Source: an uncultured Eubacteriales bacterium | Lineage (GTDB): Bacteria; Bacillota; Clostridia; Peptostreptococcales; Anaerovoracaceae | Assembly: GCA_902776285.1 (NCBI GenBank) | Contig: CACYPK010000009.1 | Location: 1-64,000, forward strand | Length of the DNA stretch: 64,000 nt | Direction of reading: 5' to 3' | In this document: positions 55,509-64,000 of the stretch, piece by piece | Position numbering within the stretch: position 1 is the stretch's first letter | Layout: every line of letters starts with the position of its first letter | The notes under the pieces: generated by a model | Seen by the model: the letters and a program-made list of their open reading frames with translations, nothing else | The model's database searches: none | Told to the model about the DNA's origin: nothing | Made by a program: the position numbers and the translations under genes

Positions 55509-56393
55509 ATGAAGAAGATAAGATCAGAAATGTCAAAACGCTCATTGGCTCTGCTTGTAGCGGCAGCACTGTTCCTCGGTGCCGGGACTTTCGCGGCAGC
55601 GAAGACCGTTTTCGACATACAGAGTGAATATTACATCGCTCACTTCTATCTCAATCACCTGCAGGTGCATCTCATTGAGAACGGCAAGGATGTCTGCGAG
55701 CGCGCAGGTCACAAAAATGACCTGGACAGCGGAAGCAAGGTGACCGGAGAACTCGCTGTCACGCTTGGTTATGAGCACAAAGACGGACAGGACGAGGTTC
55801 TGGGATCCATTGAACCGGGCAAGCTGTATAAGGAAGAAATCGCTGCGCAGAACGGCAGCGACATCGATGAGTTCGTTAGGCTCACAGTCAGAAAATACTG
55901 GATGGAGCCTAAAAAGGATGCCGATGGCAATGTAGTAAAAGACGACAGCGGTAATCCTGTGCTTGTGAAATCATCAAAACTGAAACCGTCACGTATACAT
56001 CTCTATTACAAAGGTAAAGAGGGCTACAACAGCGGCGCGTGGACGCTCAATAGCAAAGAACAGACCGCAGAATCCAGCACTTACTACTATAAAAAGGACC
56101 TGGATCCGGACGCGACTTCGTCGCTTCTCTTCGACAAGGTCAGCATTGACAAGGAGATCATTGATCTCGGAAAAGTCAATACGACGGAAGAAACGTACGC
56201 GGATGGAAAAAAGACTAAGAAAGTCTACAAATATGAGTATCAGTATGACGACTGCGTATTCTTTATCGAAGCGGACGTACAGGCCATACAGACTCATAAC
56301 GTAAATGACGCTATAAAGAGCCAGTGGGGAGTCAGCAATGTTACCGCGTCCTATAATGACAATACGGGCAGCGGCACGCTGACGGTCAAATAG
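55509..56393 (+). CDS. Secreted protein, possible TasA-like fibre partner
   Basis: The 294-aa protein has a signal sequence with GAGTFAAAKTVFD (about 25-36) and a beta-rich body with paired blocks (GELAVTLGYEHKD, FVRLTVRKYWMEP, YQYDDCVFFIEADVQAIQ). The N-terminal layout and domain size resemble TasA-type or SipW-linked proteins, but no named domain is certain. No LPXTG or membrane tail is seen. A single Cys occurs near residue 64 and another near 263. It starts 12 bases after the previous gene with a GGGAGGTGA site. It probably forms or caps a fibre together with the 55005 product, though that is inference. Confidence 0.62.
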   Translation: MKKIRSEMSKRSLALLVAAALFLGAGTFAAAKTVFDIQSEYYIAHFYLNHLQVHLIENGKDVCERAGHKNDLDSGSKVTGELAVTLGYEHKDGQDEVLGSIEPGKLYKEEIAAQNGSDIDEFVRLTVRKYWMEPKKDADGNVVKDDSGNPVLVKSSKLKPSRIHLYYKGKEGYNSGAWTLNSKEQTAESSTYYYKKDLDPDATSSLLFDKVSIDKEIIDLGKVNTTEETYADGKKTKKVYKYEYQYDDCVFFIEADVQAIQTHNVNDAIKSQWGVSNVTASYNDNTGSGTLTVK

Positions 56394-56404
56394 GAGGTGC
56401 CGAT

Positions 56405-57172
56405 ATGAAGAAAAGATATAACATCATTCCGGTCCTCATGATATCGCTGGCGCTGATCCTTGGCGGCACTTTCTCAACATTTGCTGAGAGCACTTCGCAT
56501 AAAGGATCATGCAGCTATGACGGGAACGACATCGAGAGCACGTTCAGCAGTTCTACAATAGCAAAGGCCGTAGAAGACCTGCAGCCGGGCGATGACGTCA
56601 CATTCACTGTCACATATACGAATGAGTCCGGTGACGATACCGACTGGTACATGGAAAACAGCATTGTTCAGACGCTCGAGAAGACTTCTGCCAAAAAGAA
56701 GGTGAGCGGCACAGGCGAAGCTGAAAACGGCGGCTATACCTACGAGCTGACCCATTATGACAAGAACGGCGACAGTGAAGTGCTCTTCAGCAGCGACGAA
56801 GTGGGCGGCGAGAACGGTGCGGTCCCTGACCTCGATTCCGGTAAAGAAATCGAAGGACTTGAACCTGCCACAAACGCGCTCGATGAATGGTTCTACATCC
56901 AGACTCTCAGTAAGAATGAGAGCGGAAAAGTAGTGCTGCATGTCGCGTTCGACGGCGAGACCGAAGTTAACGACTACATGGATACCGACGGCGAACTGAA
57001 TCTCAGATTTGCTGTAGAAAAAGTATCAAAGAAAAGCAAGAGAGTATATACCGGCGATCACAGTGACCTCATAATGTGGTCAGCCATATTCCTGGTGAGC
57101 GGACTGCTGCTCATAGTCCTTGCATGGCTTTTCAGAAAGCAGAAAGGAGGCAATGATGAAAAAGTTAAATAA
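56405..57172 (+). CDS. Surface protein with C-terminal membrane anchor and VYTGD motif
   Basis: The 255-aa protein has a signal peptide (cut after STFA, about residue 27) and an extracellular domain with VTYTNESGDDTDWYMENS. A C-terminal tail carries VYTGDHSD (214-221), a 22-residue membrane segment (222-243) and the basic end RKQKGG. The layout copies a sortase sorting signal, but the pentapeptide is not LPXTG. It could be a variant signal or only a membrane anchor. It follows with an AGGAGG site and its end overlaps the next gene by 17 bases, indicating coupling. Confidence 0.68.
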   Translation: MKKRYNIIPVLMISLALILGGTFSTFAESTSHKGSCSYDGNDIESTFSSSTIAKAVEDLQPGDDVTFTVTYTNESGDDTDWYMENSIVQTLEKTSAKKKVSGTGEAENGGYTYELTHYDKNGDSEVLFSSDEVGGENGAVPDLDSGKEIEGLEPATNALDEWFYIQTLSKNESGKVVLHVAFDGETEVNDYMDTDGELNLRFAVEKVSKKSKRVYTGDHSDLIMWSAIFLVSGLLLIVLAWLFRKQKGGNDEKVK

Positions 57173-58109
57173 ACTCTTCATTATCTTCCTTGCCCTGATC
57201 ATGGCCGCAGGACTTTCCTGCATGTCAGTTTTCGCTGATACAGACGACGCCGATGTTACATATACTGTCACTGTATATTCCGGCAAATCAGGTACCTTCA
57301 GTGGAGGATCCACATCAAAAGTCATCAGCGGACTGCATCTGGGCGATGAAGTGACGCTTGACATCAATTCTGCTGAATATAAGCCGGTGATCAACAGCGA
57401 CGTGGCAGATAAATACTATGCCAGGGGCTTTAAGATTGCCGGACATGACAACGATGAGATCAGCCAGCTGCAGCTCGTAAGCTACAAATTCAAAGTAGAT
57501 GGAGATGCTTCATTCACGGTCGCTTACGGAATGAAGGGAGGCCTTGTAAAGTATACTGTCAACTATGTTGACGAAGGCGGAAACGATCTTCTTCCATCTG
57601 GGGAGTTTTACGGGATGGTCGGCGACACTCCTGTCGTATCCTATCAGTATGTGGAAGGGTACAAGCCTGACGCGTACAACATCGGACGTACTCTTAAGGC
57701 AGACGAATCAGAAAATGTCTTTGATTTCGTATACACCAAGGCTGCTGCCACGGGAACGACTATTGAATATATAAACGGCGGCGGAGCAGGCGCAAACAAC
57801 GCTAATGGCGCCGGAGCCGGTGCCGGTGCCGGCGGTGATGCTGTCGCTGACGGAACGACTATCAACGACAACCCTACACCACAGGCTTCAGAGCCTGATC
57901 AGATCAAGATCGAGGATAGCGATACACCTGAGGCACTGCCGCAGGATCAGGGCCTGACCGATTCCCAGCGTCAGCTTATCAAGGCTGCAGCCATCGGTAC
58001 CGGATGCGTTGTAGTACTGGCAATTGCTCTTGCAGCGCTTCTCATAAAGAGACGCAGAGACAATGAGGAGGCGGCCACGGTAGGATCTTCGATAACAGAT
58101 GAAGGGTAA
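57156..58109 (+). CDS. Membrane-anchored MucBP-domain surface protein
   Basis: The 317-aa protein has a signal peptide (cut after SVFA, about residue 24) and an N-terminal beta domain. A MucBP-type domain (about 130-195) includes VKYTVNYVDEGGNDLL and YVEGYKPD, followed by a Gly/Ala/Asn-rich linker (about 208-225). The C-terminal membrane segment (about 273-294) is followed by KRRRDNEEA. No LPXTG is present. MucBP domains occur in adhesins. I chose the second of two adjacent ATGs because AAGGAGG lies 5 bases before it. The gene overlaps the following sortase-like gene by 11 bases. Confidence 0.75.
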   Translation: MKKLNKLFIIFLALIMAAGLSCMSVFADTDDADVTYTVTVYSGKSGTFSGGSTSKVISGLHLGDEVTLDINSAEYKPVINSDVADKYYARGFKIAGHDNDEISQLQLVSYKFKVDGDASFTVAYGMKGGLVKYTVNYVDEGGNDLLPSGEFYGMVGDTPVVSYQYVEGYKPDAYNIGRTLKADESENVFDFVYTKAAATGTTIEYINGGGAGANNANGAGAGAGAGGDAVADGTTINDNPTPQASEPDQIKIEDSDTPEALPQDQGLTDSQRQLIKAAAIGTGCVVVLAIALAALLIKRRRDNEEAATVGSSITDEG

Positions 58110-58665
58110 AAAAGGGACAAAACAAATTCTGAGACTATCGATCTTGCTGCTTATCATTGCAGCAATTGGTTATGGCGGATACACATATCTTCAGATACAG
58201 CAGTCGGGCAGACACGCTGCCGATGTGCTGAGCAAGATGAAGATGCTCATTCCCAATCTGGGAGTCGACACCGGTGTATCAAAAGGACTGGGAAGGGACC
58301 CGCTCCCCGTCATAAGTATCGATGAGATCGATATAGCAGGCTGCATAGAGGTGCCGTCAATCGATCTGATGGCGCCTGTAGCGGCCGAAGGATACGAAGA
58401 GGAAGGATTTGCCACCATCGTCAGCGGATCGCCTGTAAAGGGGAATTTTAAACTCTCAGGTGGACGTGACGACGTATTCCGCAAATTGTCCAAAGCAAAA
58501 CCTGGCGACACCGTGGCTTTCACTGATGTCGACGGAGTCCGTTATAGCTATAGGGTATTGACACAATTTCATCTGAAGGAATGGGACGAAGCAGATCATG
58601 ATCTGATGCTGTGCTACCAGACTGATGACCATACAGAATTCGTTGTAGGATGTAACGCGGATTAA
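58099..58665 (+). CDS. Sortase-like protein lacking catalytic His and Arg
   Basis: The 188-aa protein has an N-terminal membrane segment (about 11-31) and a short sortase-like barrel: CIEVPSIDLMAPV corresponds to the start of the sortase core, and SGGRDDVFRKLSKAKPGD to the His-containing strand. The His position reads Gly122, in SGG instead of SGH. A Cys172 sits where the nucleophile is expected (LMLCYQT), but the Arg position 8 residues on, as in class B, is Glu180. An intact transpeptidase is therefore unlikely. It could be a chaperone-like or regulatory pseudo-sortase, or a divergent enzyme. It is tightly packed in the locus. Confidence 0.7.
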   Translation: MKGKKGTKQILRLSILLLIIAAIGYGGYTYLQIQQSGRHAADVLSKMKMLIPNLGVDTGVSKGLGRDPLPVISIDEIDIAGCIEVPSIDLMAPVAAEGYEEEGFATIVSGSPVKGNFKLSGGRDDVFRKLSKAKPGDTVAFTDVDGVRYSYRVLTQFHLKEWDEADHDLMLCYQTDDHTEFVVGCNAD

Positions 58666-58718
58666 ATAGATAAAAAAGGGGTAAGAAAAGTTCTCAAGGA
58701 ACTTAAAGAGGTAAGAAA

Positions 58719-61700
58719 ATGCATATTATAGACAGATTAAAAGAGTTAATATATGCGCTTGTAATGAACATGAAAAAGCAGCGCAAGATCATTCTTGTAC
58801 TTGCTTGCTTTGTTGTATTCATTACAACCTATGTACTCATATTACCGGCCTTTACACTTGAGAAGGACAAAGCCCTTGAACAGGGGGGAATTGACATACC
58901 CGCAAACACAGTCAGTTCTGAAGTACAGGACGTTGATGATTCTTCAGATAAAGAACCTGTAACAACTGAGGAAACAACTGCAACAGAAGAAGCAGTTGCC
59001 AAGGAAGAAACATCCGAAAGGAATAAAGAGAGAGAACCGGAAAAGACCAAAGTTACTGATAATAAGACCGAAAAGACTAATGCAAAAGACAATGATTCTC
59101 TTACATTTGAAGGTGAGAATTATAAAGTATCTGTAGTTGATAAGAATCATGTTCTGCCTGCAAATACCGAAATAAAAGTAGAAGAAATAGATGAGCAACT
59201 TGATTCAAAGGATTATAAGAAATACATATCGGATTCGATCAAAGCAGTAAATGATGATGAGGGCACTAATTCCATTACAGATATTAAATTCGCTCGCTTC
59301 TATGACATTAAGCTTGTCTCCAATGGTAAAGAAATCAACACAGACAACGCTGTAAGCGTCAGTATAGAGTATGAAAACGAAATATCCAAATCCATGCCTG
59401 TAAAGGACTCTGATAAGATCCATGTCATTCATTTTGCCGAAGACAAGAAGACAGGAGAGATTGAACCGGAAATACTTGACAGCAAGAACGTAGACGTTAA
59501 TACCGATAGTAAGGACCATCTCACAGAAACAACGTTTGAGGCGGAAGGCTTCTCCGTTTATGCTGTCATTTATACTGTAGATTTTAGTTATTCTGTAGAT
59601 GGTGAATCATATGAGTATAGCCTTGAAGGCGACAGTTCCATTTCACTCAAGGAACTGCTTAAGACACTTGAAGTAATAAAGGATGACAAGAATACTGAGC
59701 CTGATGAGTCGGCCTTATTCATGAATGAGATCGATAAAGTCGAATTCACTGATGATGAACTCATAAACATTGAAAAAGCAACGGGAGATGAGCCTGACTG
59801 GACTCTTACAAGCCTTAAGCCTTTCGATTCAGAGGAAAAACTGACTATCACCATGAAGAATGGCGATGTGTTTGAAGTAAATGTAACAGACGCTCAACTG
59901 AAGACTTATGCTATATCAGCCAAGGGTGAAAAATATGAAATCATTGTTACCTATGATGAAACAGCAGAGATTCCTGAAGATGCAGAGCTTGAAGTAAGAG
60001 AAATCACATCTGATTCTGAGGAGTATTCCGAGAATGTTGAACTTGCTAATAAGAAAATTGAGTCCAAGTCTGAATCGGAACTGATTACTGATCCTGTTCA
60101 GTTTGATATCAGTATTGTTTCAAACGGCGAAAAAATTGAGCCTAAAGAAGGCAGTACTGTGAAAGTAGAAATGCAGTTGGTTCAGTCCATGTTCGAAAAT
60201 GACGTGACTAAAGAATCGGAAAATGCATCGGAAGAAACTTCATCCGGCGAAAAGGCTGGCAGCATAATGCTAAATGGCCAGGAGATTACTGTTGATGATT
60301 CTGGAAGTGAAAAAGTAACAAAATGCAATATCGTTCATATTACTGATGAAGGCGCTGTTGAATTCATAAATGATGTTGACAGTACTGTTGATGATGACAG
60401 AATTGTTATGCAATTTGAAACAGATTCATTCTCAGATTACATGGTTCAAGGTTCTAACATGTACAATAATGTATACAACCTTCCGGATGTAATTTATGTT
60501 GGCGATGTAATCTATATGCAAAATGCCGGTGATATATGGGTAACGGACATTGGAAGCGTTGTATCTGAAACAAAGCATAATAATCGTGATGACTATAAAG
60601 TAGTAGAAGCACTGACACCGGGAACATTCAGGATGTGCCACAGGAATGACTGGAATAACGGCAATCCTGTGAACAATGTTAAAACAATCAGAGTTCTGCC
60701 AGCCAGAGAGGAGCAGGATCTTCCGCATCCACGCGTATTAACTGAAGCAGATGGTATTGTTAGTAATAACAGCATAGGACTAAAGCTTAATCTGTTTGAT
60801 TATGATTTGGATGGATATTTGGATGATAGATTTAACAACTATGACTTTGGCAACAATAATCCTGCAACAAGCGCATTCACAAGTCACGGAATAAACAATG
60901 GGCATGCGCTTAAGTTCTGGGGAAGCGGAATAACTAATGGTTATCATGGTTCTTTAAATAATTATGTAGAACACGGAGTAACCAGTATTGTTGAAAGAAA
61001 CCTTTCCGGAGGATATCCGAAGCTTAGCGGTTACAACGAAACATTAGCATATTTATTTGATCCTTCTTTGAATACAACTGACAGACAGGTTATGCAGGGA
61101 TCTGATGGAACGAATAACATAGATGGGTTGTTTAAAAAAGAGGGTGATTACTACGTTTATGACAGTAATAAAAATTATGCTTACTACAACCCGGAAACAA
61201 AAAGATTTGATGTTTATGAAACAACATATAAGCAAAAACTCCGTGGTGATGGAGGCGAACAAGCTTCGCAGGAAGCTAATAAGCCGATTGGTTTCTTCCC
61301 GTTCCATGAATATGACGAAAACTATGACAAGTATGTAAACTGGAACAAGACTCTGAACCATCATTTCGGTATGTCGATGAGTGTCGACTTCAGTTTACCT
61401 AAGGATCCAAAGGCTGTTGTGGATACAAATGGCAATCCTATTATCTTTGAGTTCTCCGGCGATGATGATTTGTGGGTATTCATAGACGGAAAGCTTGCCA
61501 TGGATATCGGTGGAATTCACCAGCCTACCTCCGGTAAGATCAATTTCCAGGATGGAACTGTTGAGGTCAACGGTCAGGCGCAGACCGGATTTGATTTCTC
61601 GAACTTATATGACGGGAAAAAGCATACGCTTCAAGTGTTCTATATTGAACGAGGAGGCTGCGATTCCAACTGCATGATCAAGTTTAATCTGACTCAGTAT

Positions 61701-64000
61701 GGCGACATCCATTTTGACAAAGTCGACAAAGACAATACTAGTAACAAACTTGCAGGTGCGGTATTTGGAATCTATAAAGACAGTGCCTGCACGGAGCCGC
61801 TGATGGAACAGTTGAAAAACAGACCTTCCAGAGCATATGTCGCAGAGTCGGATGCGAATGGGCGTGTACAGTTTTCAGATATTCCTCTCGGAACATACTA
61901 TCTGAAGGAACTACATGCGCCGGAAGGATACCCTCTTGATGATACTGTTCATACTGTCAGAGTATATGTTGACGAGGGAACCGGAGAGGTAAGAGTTGCA
62001 GTTACTATTGACGGCGTAGATGTTGTTAACGGAGTGCGCATTCTTAATGAAAAACCTGCTCCAATAAATCTTGGACTGAATAAAGTGTGGCAGAATGCAG
62101 ATGAGCAGAACATCGATGCTCCAGTTGGCGTGACCGCTAAATTTGAAATCAAGCGGATTCGAACCTATGAGAAGTATACTGAGCAGCAAATAGAAGGTCA
62201 GGGACGTGAATCTTCGCATCTTACTGTTGGATGGATTCACAACAATCAGACCCATGTATATAAAGAATATGATCTCATTGCAGGCTCTCAGGCGACTGTT
62301 TCATGGGGATATGTTGATGGCTACGAAGGCAGTAAAGACTGCGTAGTCAACGGAAACAGAGTAGATAAGGATTATGTTTCCAGCAATATAGTTTCCGAGT
62401 CGATCACTATGCCGGCATCCGGTGGATCAGCTACGTTCTATATTATTGACGATTCTGAAAATGGTGAAGCGATTCGCAGTATCAACGTTGCCGGACAGCA
62501 GTTCTATGGCAACTCGGGCGGTGGTGTTATTCACACCTTTGAAACGATTACTGAGCCGGATCCTGATTTCAGCTATAGCGGCGACAATGTGACTAACAAT
62601 CAGGTTACTCTTCCGATTGGCACGGATACATGGCAGTACATATTCAACAATCTGCCTACATTTGGAAGAGGTAGTGTTGCAGGTGTTGATCACGAAGTTT
62701 CTTTCAACTACACCTACTATCTGGAAGAGGTGAGCAATACGGCTCCTGAAGGAACTACTGTGATTTACAAGGATCTGAACGGCAATGTGATCAATTCCGC
62801 TTCTGACGCTGAGACATCAATATCCGGTACACAGGAAATAGTCAACCGTGTTCCATTCGGTTATCTGAAAATCGAAAAGAAAGTTACGTATAATGGCAGT
62901 GATCAGGATCTAACCGACGAACAGAAATCAAAACTCGCAGGTGATTACAAGTTCAAAATCTATACGGATGCGCAGTGTAGTACAGGATCTGCAGTTCAGG
63001 ATCCTGATGCTGCACCTGATGCTGAAGATAAAGACTTAATCATCACTATTACTATCGGAACAGATGGACAGGCTGTCAGCAGCGATGCTGTCAAACTCTT
63101 GGCGGGTAAATATTGGATCAAGGAAGTAGAGTCTTCAAATCCTGTTATGTTCCCTGTTGAGAATCCGATCGAGGTAACTGTAACGAAAGATAATACAACA
63201 TCAAGTCCTGCATTATCTTCGATCACCAATAATTACGACGAGAATAACGGTCCTGATAAGATAGTGATCGATGTTGAGAAGAAGTTCCAGGGACTGTACG
63301 ATATTTCACAGGTACCTGCAAATTTTGAACTCCACATTCAGTATAAAGTAGGAACGCAGACTAAAACAGTAACACTTCAAAATCATATGGCAACCGGTGA
63401 AAATGGAGAGACCATTAATTTCACTCAAGATGGTTTCACCTGGCACTGGGTAGTAGGCGATATCGATTCTGAAGCAAAAGATTTCAGAATCCAGGAGAGT
63501 CATTACGATGAAGCTGCTGGAGCTGACTGGCAGAGCGCAACCCTGAACGGAACAACTATCACTTCAACTGCATCGGATTATCATGATTTGACAGTGACAG
63601 CTCCGGAGGTAACGATCAGCGAAGATATACATACTCAAAGAATAACATCTGACAGTGAGTACGATAGAGCATTTTTCCTTCTTGACGATGACATTCTACT
63701 CACTGCGCTGACAGCTCATCAGGGATCATTGGTAATTTCCAAGAAGCCTCTGAATCTGTTACAGAGAAAAGCTATTGAGGAGAATTGGCCTGGACAGGGA
63801 AGTATAAAAAAACCAGCGACTTATTTCAGTATCGAAGAGCATCCGGAAGGTTTTACTTATGACAACAAAACGATTGTCTTCGGAGAAAAGGACGGGAAAG
63901 CAGTTGTAAAATTTACCGCGAATGCCTCATCCAATGAAGCAATATTTGTTGCTACTTATGACAGCCATGAATCTCTAAATATAGCAAATTTGGTAAATAC
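58719..64000 (+). CDS. Giant fibro-slime/SpaA-domain surface adhesin, 3' end beyond window
   Basis: At least 1760 codons are visible, with no stop before base 64000. The N-terminus has a basic stretch and an export segment ending TTYVLILPAFTLE (about 36-48), a pattern common to large clostridial surface proteins. A Glu/Lys/Thr-rich region follows (about 60-130), then several beta-rich domains. A fibro-slime-type domain with FSGDDDLWVFIDGKLAMDIGG lies near 910-930. From about 1000 onwards are SpaA/Cna-B-type domains (IHFDKVDKDNTSNKLAGAVF, YYLKELHAPEGY). AAAGAGG lies 7 bases before the ATG. It looks distinctly A+T-rich. It is a likely tip adhesin for the locus; any LPXTG signal would be outside. 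Confidence 0.9.
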   Translation, partial: MHIIDRLKELIYALVMNMKKQRKIILVLACFVVFITTYVLILPAFTLEKDKALEQGGIDIPANTVSSEVQDVDDSSDKEPVTTEETTATEEAVAKEETSERNKEREPEKTKVTDNKTEKTNAKDNDSLTFEGENYKVSVVDKNHVLPANTEIKVEEIDEQLDSKDYKKYISDSIKAVNDDEGTNSITDIKFARFYDIKLVSNGKEINTDNAVSVSIEYENEISKSMPVKDSDKIHVIHFAEDKKTGEIEPEILDSKNVDVNTDSKDHLTETTFEAEGFSVYAVIYTVDFSYSVDGESYEYSLEGDSSISLKELLKTLEVIKDDKNTEPDESALFMNEIDKVEFTDDELINIEKATGDEPDWTLTSLKPFDSEEKLTITMKNGDVFEVNVTDAQLKTYAISAKGEKYEIIVTYDETAEIPEDAELEVREITSDSEEYSENVELANKKIESKSESELITDPVQFDISIVSNGEKIEPKEGSTVKVEMQLVQSMFENDVTKESENASEETSSGEKAGSIMLNGQEITVDDSGSEKVTKCNIVHITDEGAVEFINDVDSTVDDDRIVMQFETDSFSDYMVQGSNMYNNVYNLPDVIYVGDVIYMQNAGDIWVTDIGSVVSETKHNNRDDYKVVEALTPGTFRMCHRNDWNNGNPVNNVKTIRVLPAREEQDLPHPRVLTEADGIVSNNSIGLKLNLFDYDLDGYLDDRFNNYDFGNNNPATSAFTSHGINNGHALKFWGSGITNGYHGSLNNYVEHGVTSIVERNLSGGYPKLSGYNETLAYLFDPSLNTTDRQVMQGSDGTNNIDGLFKKEGDYYVYDSNKNYAYYNPETKRFDVYETTYKQKLRGDGGEQASQEANKPIGFFPFHEYDENYDKYVNWNKTLNHHFGMSMSVDFSLPKDPKAVVDTNGNPIIFEFSGDDDLWVFIDGKLAMDIGGIHQPTSGKINFQDGTVEVNGQAQTGFDFSNLYDGKKHTLQVFYIERGGCDSNCMIKFNLTQYGDIHFDKVDKDNTSNKLAGAVFGIYKDSACTEPLMEQLKNRPSRAYVAESDANGRVQFSDIPLGTYYLKELHAPEGYPLDDTVHTVRVYVDEGTGEVRVAVTIDGVDVVNGVRILNEKPAPINLGLNKVWQNADEQNIDAPVGVTAKFEIKRIRTYEKYTEQQIEGQGRESSHLTVGWIHNNQTHVYKEYDLIAGSQATVSWGYVDGYEGSKDCVVNGNRVDKDYVSSNIVSESITMPASGGSATFYIIDDSENGEAIRSINVAGQQFYGNSGGGVIHTFETITEPDPDFSYSGDNVTNNQVTLPIGTDTWQYIFNNLPTFGRGSVAGVDHEVSFNYTYYLEEVSNTAPEGTTVIYKDLNGNVINSASDAETSISGTQEIVNRVPFGYLKIEKKVTYNGSDQDLTDEQKSKLAGDYKFKIYTDAQCSTGSAVQDPDAAPDAEDKDLIITITIGTDGQAVSSDAVKLLAGKYWIKEVESSNPVMFPVENPIEVTVTKDNTTSSPALSSITNNYDENNGPDKIVIDVEKKFQGLYDISQVPANFELHIQYKVGTQTKTVTLQNHMATGENGETINFTQDGFTWHWVVGDIDSEAKDFRIQESHYDEAAGADWQSATLNGTTITSTASDYHDLTVTAPEVTISEDIHTQRITSDSEYDRAFFLLDDDILLTALTAHQGSLVISKKPLNLLQRKAIEENWPGQGSIKKPATYFSIEEHPEGFTYDNKTIVFGEKDGKAVVKFTANASSNEAIFVATYDSHESLNIANLVN

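Noticed and set aside
1-64000. CRISPR arrays, insertion sequences, rRNA operons
   Set aside because: I saw no regularly spaced direct repeats, transposase genes with terminal repeats, or rRNA signatures on either strand.

Overview
The window reads as one long co-oriented stretch of chromosome from an anaerobic, Gram-positive Clostridia-type bacterium. Every gene I can support is on the + strand. The lineage is inferred from gene content and order: A-type RNase P RNA, a giant 2-hydroxyacyl-CoA dehydratase activator, HemZ, RNase J, YlbF, a mltG-trmR-trhP block, a nusB/xseA/xseB/ispA/tlyA block, mutS-mutL-miaA, a YneA-like SOS protein and a sortase-pilus locus. I cannot name the genus.

Region 1 (1-12.5 kb) starts inside rnpB. 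It continues with the 1467-aa activator, a YebC-family protein, a probable 6S RNA, the YhdT-PanF transport pair, an S58 (DmpA/P1) hydrolase with an unusual acidic insertion, polA and coaE, then two tRNA-Leu genes behind a consensus promoter. Region 2 (12.5-29.3 kb) holds yajC, secDF, the stringent-response gene rel, a metallo-beta-lactamase-fold hydrolase, hemZ, hisS, aspS, nadD, yqeK, rsfS, leuS, RNase J, ylbF and efp. Many of these genes overlap by a few bases and are probably cotranscribed.

Region 3 (29.3-48.8 kb) carries mltG with the wobble-uridine modification pair trmR/trhP, then a CNNM/CorC protein, an Asp23 protein, nusB, a TsaD paralogue, xseAB, ispA and tlyA. A probably highly expressed aminotransferase follows, then mutS, mutL and miaA, a tyrosine recombinase, a methionine gamma-lyase-like enzyme, a VTT membrane protein and a YbaK deacylase, closed by a terminator.

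Region 4 (48.8-64 kb) differs in character. It opens with an SOS-type gene: a consensus sigma-A promoter with three GAAC-N4-GTT(C/T) boxes, one of them filling the promoter spacer, drives a YneA-like LysM protein. A surface-structure locus follows: a coiled-coil protein, signal peptidase I, a hairpin-rich leader, an LPSTG major pilin, a class C sortase, and a Cna-B-type secreted subunit without sorting signal. Next come two short secreted proteins, the first with a TasA/camelysin-like N-terminus, and two proteins with C-terminal membrane anchors. The locus ends with a sortase-like protein that has lost the catalytic His and Arg, and a very large fibro-slime/SpaA adhesin cut by the window end. 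The pilin and the adhesin look more A+T-rich than the housekeeping genes. This locus is the best candidate for an undescribed system: an apparent hybrid of a sortase-polymerised pilus and a TasA-like fibre.
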